The notes under the pieces: model-generated
Told to the model about the DNA's origin: nothing
Seen by the model: the letters and a program-made list of their open reading frames with translations, nothing else
Databases searched by the model: none
Shown: positions 35,090-38,503 of the stretch, one piece after another
Layout: the number at the start of each line of letters is the position of its first letter
Position numbering within the stretch: position 1 is the stretch's first letter
Origin: Azolla pinnata
Lineage: Eukaryota; Streptophyta; Polypodiopsida; Salviniales; Salviniaceae
Length of the DNA stretch: 38,503 bases
Assembly: GCA_037176905.1 (NCBI GenBank)
Contig: JBBBWG010030311.1
Location: 10,847-49,349, forward strand
Direction of reading: 5' to 3'
Made by a program: the position numbers and the translations under genes

Positions 35090-37694
35090 TTATGATCCTG
35101 AGCTTGAAGTCTTATGGATTTCGATGACAACCATTTCATTTATAAGGGCTTTTATTACGAGGCGAGTGAAGCCCGCGAGTTTGGCAAGGCCCTTGATTTC
35201 TTTCTCAGTGCGCTCCTTACCTATGGGGCTATATGCAAGCATCAAGACATCTATCAAGTAATTGACTTGAGCCTTGAGGTCATTCGAGATGCCTTGCGAG
35301 AGGATTGCGCCGATGATAATCACTCTGCCACCATCAGGGAGTGCCTTGTAACAATTGCTCAATATTTGTAAGCAGTGCTCGTCGTCCCAGTCGTGCAGGA
35401 TCCACTGTCATGAGCAAGTCTTGCATTACTATCATTAACATGTAGAGAAGGCATACACACAAACTTTGTATGAAGTGAGAAAGGCATGAGGGGATGCAGA
35501 CCTTCAGGAGTATCGTATCGGCTTGAGGTATTTGGATGAACATGTCACCAGCTACATGTTCGATGCCTAGTTCAGATTCGATAGTGTGTGTCAGAAATTT
35601 GTGAAAAGAGGAATTCAATTGAACTCCCATAATATTAACATATGTTTGAATGGGATCACAAATGCATTTGTTACATTGTATGTATATCGTACATTAATCG
35701 CTCTTAACTTGTTTAATACTTCCTTTCTATTATATTGTATACTATATTAACTCACAAAACATTTAGATGGGTTCACAATTGCACTTGTTATGTTGTATGC
35801 AATATGTAGTAAATCAACTCCTCTCACTTGTTTAGTCCCTTTTCATTATTATATATAATATATAAACTCACTAATGTTTAAATGGGCTCACAAATGCATT
35901 TGTTATAATATATATTAATTTCGAGGATATATCTATTATCAAATGTGATAGGTGGTGGAAATAATCACCGTGGTGCTTATGAATTCTAATAGAATAGATA
36001 ATATATATATATATACTTATAAAAATTTGAATAGGCTCATAAATGTTTTTTGTTACATTCTATATATATAATAATTGCTCACTTTTAGATTAATTGTTAT
36101 TTTTTATACTATAGAGTATGATTGTTTAAATAATATTATAAAGCAACACGGTGATTATTTACACCTCTCGATTGCGTTATATAACATGTAAACTCACTAA
36201 TGTTAGAATGGGTTTACAAATAAATTTGTTATAATATATTGTACTTTCAACACTATATAAATAAATAAATATATATATATATATATATATCTATATATAT
36301 TATCAAATTTGATAGAGAGTACATATAACCGTCGTGGTGCTTGGTAATTCTATTAGAGTGAATAATATATATATATTCACAAATGTTTGAATAAGCTTAT
36401 AAACGTGCTTATTACGTTTTATGTATATAATAGTTGCTCGTATTTTGAATTATTATTATTTTTATAATATGGAGCACGATTATTTAAAATTGAATGATCA
36501 AGCATCAAGATGGTTATTTTCACTTCCTATCACATAAAAAAATACAAAATATGCAAAGTATTTAAAGTTATTGAGACATCGTAAATAACTTTTTTGGTAT
36601 ATTTTCGACATATCTTTTCAAAAGATGTTATTTGATGTAATCTTTTTTAGCTTTATTGGTACTGCAGAGTTTCTAGGGCTATCAAGATGTCTTAACTGAC
36701 TAAATATTCTGGCATATATCTTGGGATATATCTTTTCGAAAAATAGTAGTATCCGATACAATCTTCTTCTGACAGATGATGGAAGGAGAGATTTCTTTTT
36801 CTAGAAACAGAAACAAAAACAAGACAGAAACAAATTGGGGCGGTGCTGGAACGACCAACCTGGAGACGGCGGCGCGAGAGCGACGACATGGGGCAGGTCG
36901 AAGTTGATTGCGCGGATGCCGGGGAAGCGGCGGACGACGGCGAGGAGCGAGGATCCGTGGCCGCCGCCGACGTCGACGAGGACGCGGGCGCGATCGAACA
37001 AATCGCTCGGGCACGCGTCGAGGAGGATAGGGAAGAACAGGGAGCTGTGAGCGACCATCCCGGAGTTGAGGGCGGAGTTGAAGCGCGGGTGAGACGCAGA
37101 GTACGTGAACAGGGTGTGGCCCGAATGGGCCCGGGCAAAGGCAGTGCTTCCAATCTCTGCTCTGCCATCGGCGATCGCGTCAGCCAGGAAGTGCCAGCTC
37201 TGCATGACCGCAGAGTCGTTGTGGAGGAGAAACAGCGGCGCGAGAACGCTGCTCACAAAGTGCTGGCTCACTGCGTTGAGCTTGTACCTCCTCGGCACGA
37301 TCTGGCCCCTGCTCGAATCGGAATCGGAATCGGAATCGTCGACTTCTGCTGCTTCGAGTATTCCATGGCTCGCCACCAGCCTCAGCACCCTCTCCAGATC
37401 TGCAGATGCCTTCGCCTTCTCCTCCGCCTTCCCTTCCAGCTTCGCCGATATCCTCGACACTATCTCGCCGCTCGAAGCTCCCCTGTCTGCTGCGCCCGCG
37501 CCTCCGATCTCGTCGATCGCGTCCATCACCTTCAGCGTCAGCAGCGCTTTCATGGCCATGGGCAGCGCGCAGAGCGATGCCAGCTCCATTGCCCTCAACC
37601 ATGCCTTGTCCTCCACCAACCCGATGTTGTTGTTATTGTTGGTGGTGGTGTTGTTGCTACTGTTGTTGTTGTTGCTGCTGCTGTTGTTCGCCAT
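35090..37694 (-). CDS. COMT-type SAM-dependent O-methyltransferase (3 exons, 404 aa)
   Basis: Exons: 37694-36860, 35566-35502, 35404-35090; both introns are GT-AG and in phase. Residues 26-115 form the all-alpha plant methyltransferase dimerisation domain (AMELASLCALPMAMKALLTL; LERVLRLVASHGILEAAE). The Rossmann-fold domain follows, with SAM-binding DVGGGHG at about 241-247, the NFDLPHVV acidic-loop region at about 264-271, GDMF at about 285-288 and the catalytic-His motif WILHDWDDEHC (His304). The C-terminus reads GKERTEKEIKGLAKLAGF and ends in VVIEIHKTSSSGS. This is the caffeic acid/flavonoid/isoflavone O-methyltransferase family (about 360-400 aa), cytosolic and methylating phenolic hydroxyls; the substrate cannot be told. 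Odd points: a 22-residue Asn/Ser/Thr-rich N-terminus, a DSDSDSDSS insert around residue 120, and Gly (VIIIGAILS) where caffeate O-methyltransferases carry a catalytic Glu (VAECILP). The other Glu, in KERT, is kept. Confidence 0.92.
35630..36430. repeat. Dispersed ~50-bp motif repeated about six times in the OMT intron
   Basis: A word resembling AACTCACTAATGTTTAAATGG then GCTCACAAATGCATTTGTTA and an AT-rich tail recurs at about 35640, 35752, 35868, 36025, 36192 and 36378, with decay. Two of these copies lie inside the MITE-like elements and the others between them, so the intron was built by repeated local duplication. (TA)n runs occur at 36001-36015, 36272-36291 and 36365-36375. Confidence 0.75.
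35946..36173. mobile_element. MITE-like element, copy 1 (228 bp, inverted ends)
   Basis: Terminal inverted repeats of about 33 bases at 35946-35978 and 36141-36173: the left end includes AAATAATCACCGTGGTGCTT and the right end, on the other strand, reads AAATAATCACCGTGTTGCTT (one difference over 20), with the outer part GATAGGTGG against GAGAGGTGT. The interior is AT-rich and non-coding. It sits in intron 1 (35567-36859) of the methyltransferase gene. I could not identify a clear target-site duplication, so the superfamily is open. Confidence 0.75.
36310..36532. mobile_element. MITE-like element, copy 2 (223 bp, inverted ends)
   Basis: A second, more decayed element of the same design lies 136 bases after copy 1. 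Left end 36310-36342 includes ATAACCGTCGTGGTGCTT. Right end 36500-36532 on the other strand reads ATAACCATCTTGATGCTT. The interior matches copy 1 (AATTCTA-TAGA-TGAATAATATATATATATA, then a TTTGAATA-GCTTATAAA word, then ATAATAGTTGCTC), here split into words. Same orientation as copy 1. Confidence 0.7.
37624..37690. repeat. Trinucleotide tract encoding the Asn-rich N-terminus of the OMT
   Basis: A run of GTT/GTG/GCT triplets on the plus strand (AAC, CAC, AGC on the coding strand) gives the Asn/Ser/Thr-rich start of the methyltransferase. In-frame triplet expansion at the very start of the gene explains the homopolymer. A second coding microsatellite, (GGAATC)n at 37317-37340, gives the DSDSDS insert. 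Confidence 0.9.
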
Positions 37695-38239
37695 GGGACT
37701 CCTTGCCTTTCTTTCTTGGAGTCGGGGATTGGCACCTCAACAGAAAGAAGCGAATAATCCCGTTCTCAAACTCGCATCTTAGGAAAAAGCCCAAAAGAGG
37801 CAGCTTTCGAGTTCGATTCCTGGATCTTTCTTCGACCCTTTTATCTCCTGCTTTGATCGCCTCTCGTTGGTTTCTCACATCGAGATAAGACCATGTGCAT
37901 TTTTCTTTTTGTATTCCGTCACCTGGCCTGCATGTTCTGCATCTAGACCCACATCTTGAACCATGACCTCAAATGTCAAGACAAAGTAGAATTCAAATGG
38001 AGAGACCTTTTTAAGCGAATGATTGTATCTGTAGTCATCATTGTACTCTCATAGATAGGTGACTTATTGTGTTGAGTATCAAGCCCTAATCTCTATGCTT
38101 AATATACAAAAAAGAGAGGAAGTCGTTTACAGATTATGTTAGTTTTTTTCCCCCCCATAAACATATACTTCGATTACTGAACAAAAAACTTAATCTAGTA
38201 ACAAGCCATAAAATCCAAGATGCCTTGCGGTAGAACGAA
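37695..38239. other. Region upstream of the methyltransferase
   Basis: This stretch should hold its 5' UTR and promoter. It is unique sequence with no conserved open frame and no convincing TATA box that I can assign. Confidence 0.55.
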
Positions 38240-38415
38240 CTGAAGAAGCTGAGTGCCAGAACTGAAGGAGAAAATCGGCAGATGCTCGAAATCGAGTCGA
38301 TCAATCCATCACCAAATCGATTGGCAAAGTTTTTGCTCGAACGTTCTATTCGAATGAAAAGATGAAGTTGGGCGATCGATCCCGTAGTCAGAATCGAAGA
38401 AGAGTTAGCTCGATC
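38240..38415. repeat. Lone diverged copy of the NUP188-upstream satellite
   Basis: The segment runs GAAGCTGAGTGCCAGAACTGAA, GGCAGATGCTCGAAATCGAG, TTGCTCGAACGTTCTATTCGAA, GGGCGATCGATCCCG and GAAGAGTTAGCTCGATC (each a separate word), matching in order the leader and one unit of the array at 32383-33600. The leader is shared too, so this is the same dispersed element, not chance similarity. It lies about 550 bases upstream of the methyltransferase start codon, in the same orientation relative to that gene as the array is to NUP188. Confidence 0.9.
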
Positions 38416-38503
38416 ATAGATTGCGTTGTCGCGAAATTACGACAAGGATGCGTGAACGTCGAGGCAGGACCCCGGGGCCTCCGACCAGAGGATTCCCAAA
38501 TAT

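Noticed and set aside
36843..37888. Long plus-strand open frames (up to 304 codons) opposite the methyltransferase exon
   Set aside because: Shadows of a GC-rich coding exon. The minus-strand frame has the full methyltransferase motif set; these have none.

Overview
This is a piece of a land-plant nuclear genome. It carries four protein genes, all split by many spliceosomal introns with GT-AG borders, and their products match known plant families. The intergenic DNA carries TTTAGGG-type (plant telomere-like) motifs, minisatellites and short inverted-repeat elements. I cannot fix the species. The proteins are clearly diverged from angiosperm versions, so a non-seed or early-diverging plant is possible, but that is inference.

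Layout. 1-2000 is repeat-rich: a short CCCTAA block, degenerate TTTAGGG-type repeats and a roughly 22-bp minisatellite. 2023-7543 (+) is an eight-exon phosphoglycerate-mutase-like histidine phosphatase (205 aa). 7544-10494 is intergenic and includes about 1 kb of CTT-rich pyrimidine tract. 10495-14669 (+) is an RCC2/TD-60-type RCC1 propeller gene. Its last exon encodes an acidic tail with three AT-hooks, and which 3' splice site is used decides whether that tail is made. 14670-16095 is the short gap to a convergent neighbour. 16096-32243 (-) is a roughly 30-exon gene for the nuclear pore inner-ring scaffold NUP188 (about 1,875 aa). 32445-33600, just upstream of NUP188, is an eight-copy satellite of about 150 bp with a higher-order 454-bp duplication. 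35090-37694 (-) is a three-exon COMT-type O-methyltransferase (404 aa) whose first intron holds two MITE-like elements. A lone copy of the NUP188-upstream satellite lies upstream of this gene at about 38.24-38.41 kb.

The four genes do not form an obvious pathway: a phosphatase of unknown substrate, a chromatin-associated propeller, a nuclear pore scaffold and a small-molecule methyltransferase. RCC2 and NUP188 are both nuclear and lie tail to tail, but nothing in the sequence shows they are co-regulated. I traced exon borders by eye from reading-phase continuity and splice consensus. Phases agree throughout PGM, RCC2 (up to its alternative end) and OMT. In NUP188 they agree at all junctions but one, provided two GC-AG introns are accepted. 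The most interesting points are the splice-controlled AT-hook tail, the gene-proximal higher-order satellite with its second copy, the paired MITEs, and a missing catalytic acid in the methyltransferase.
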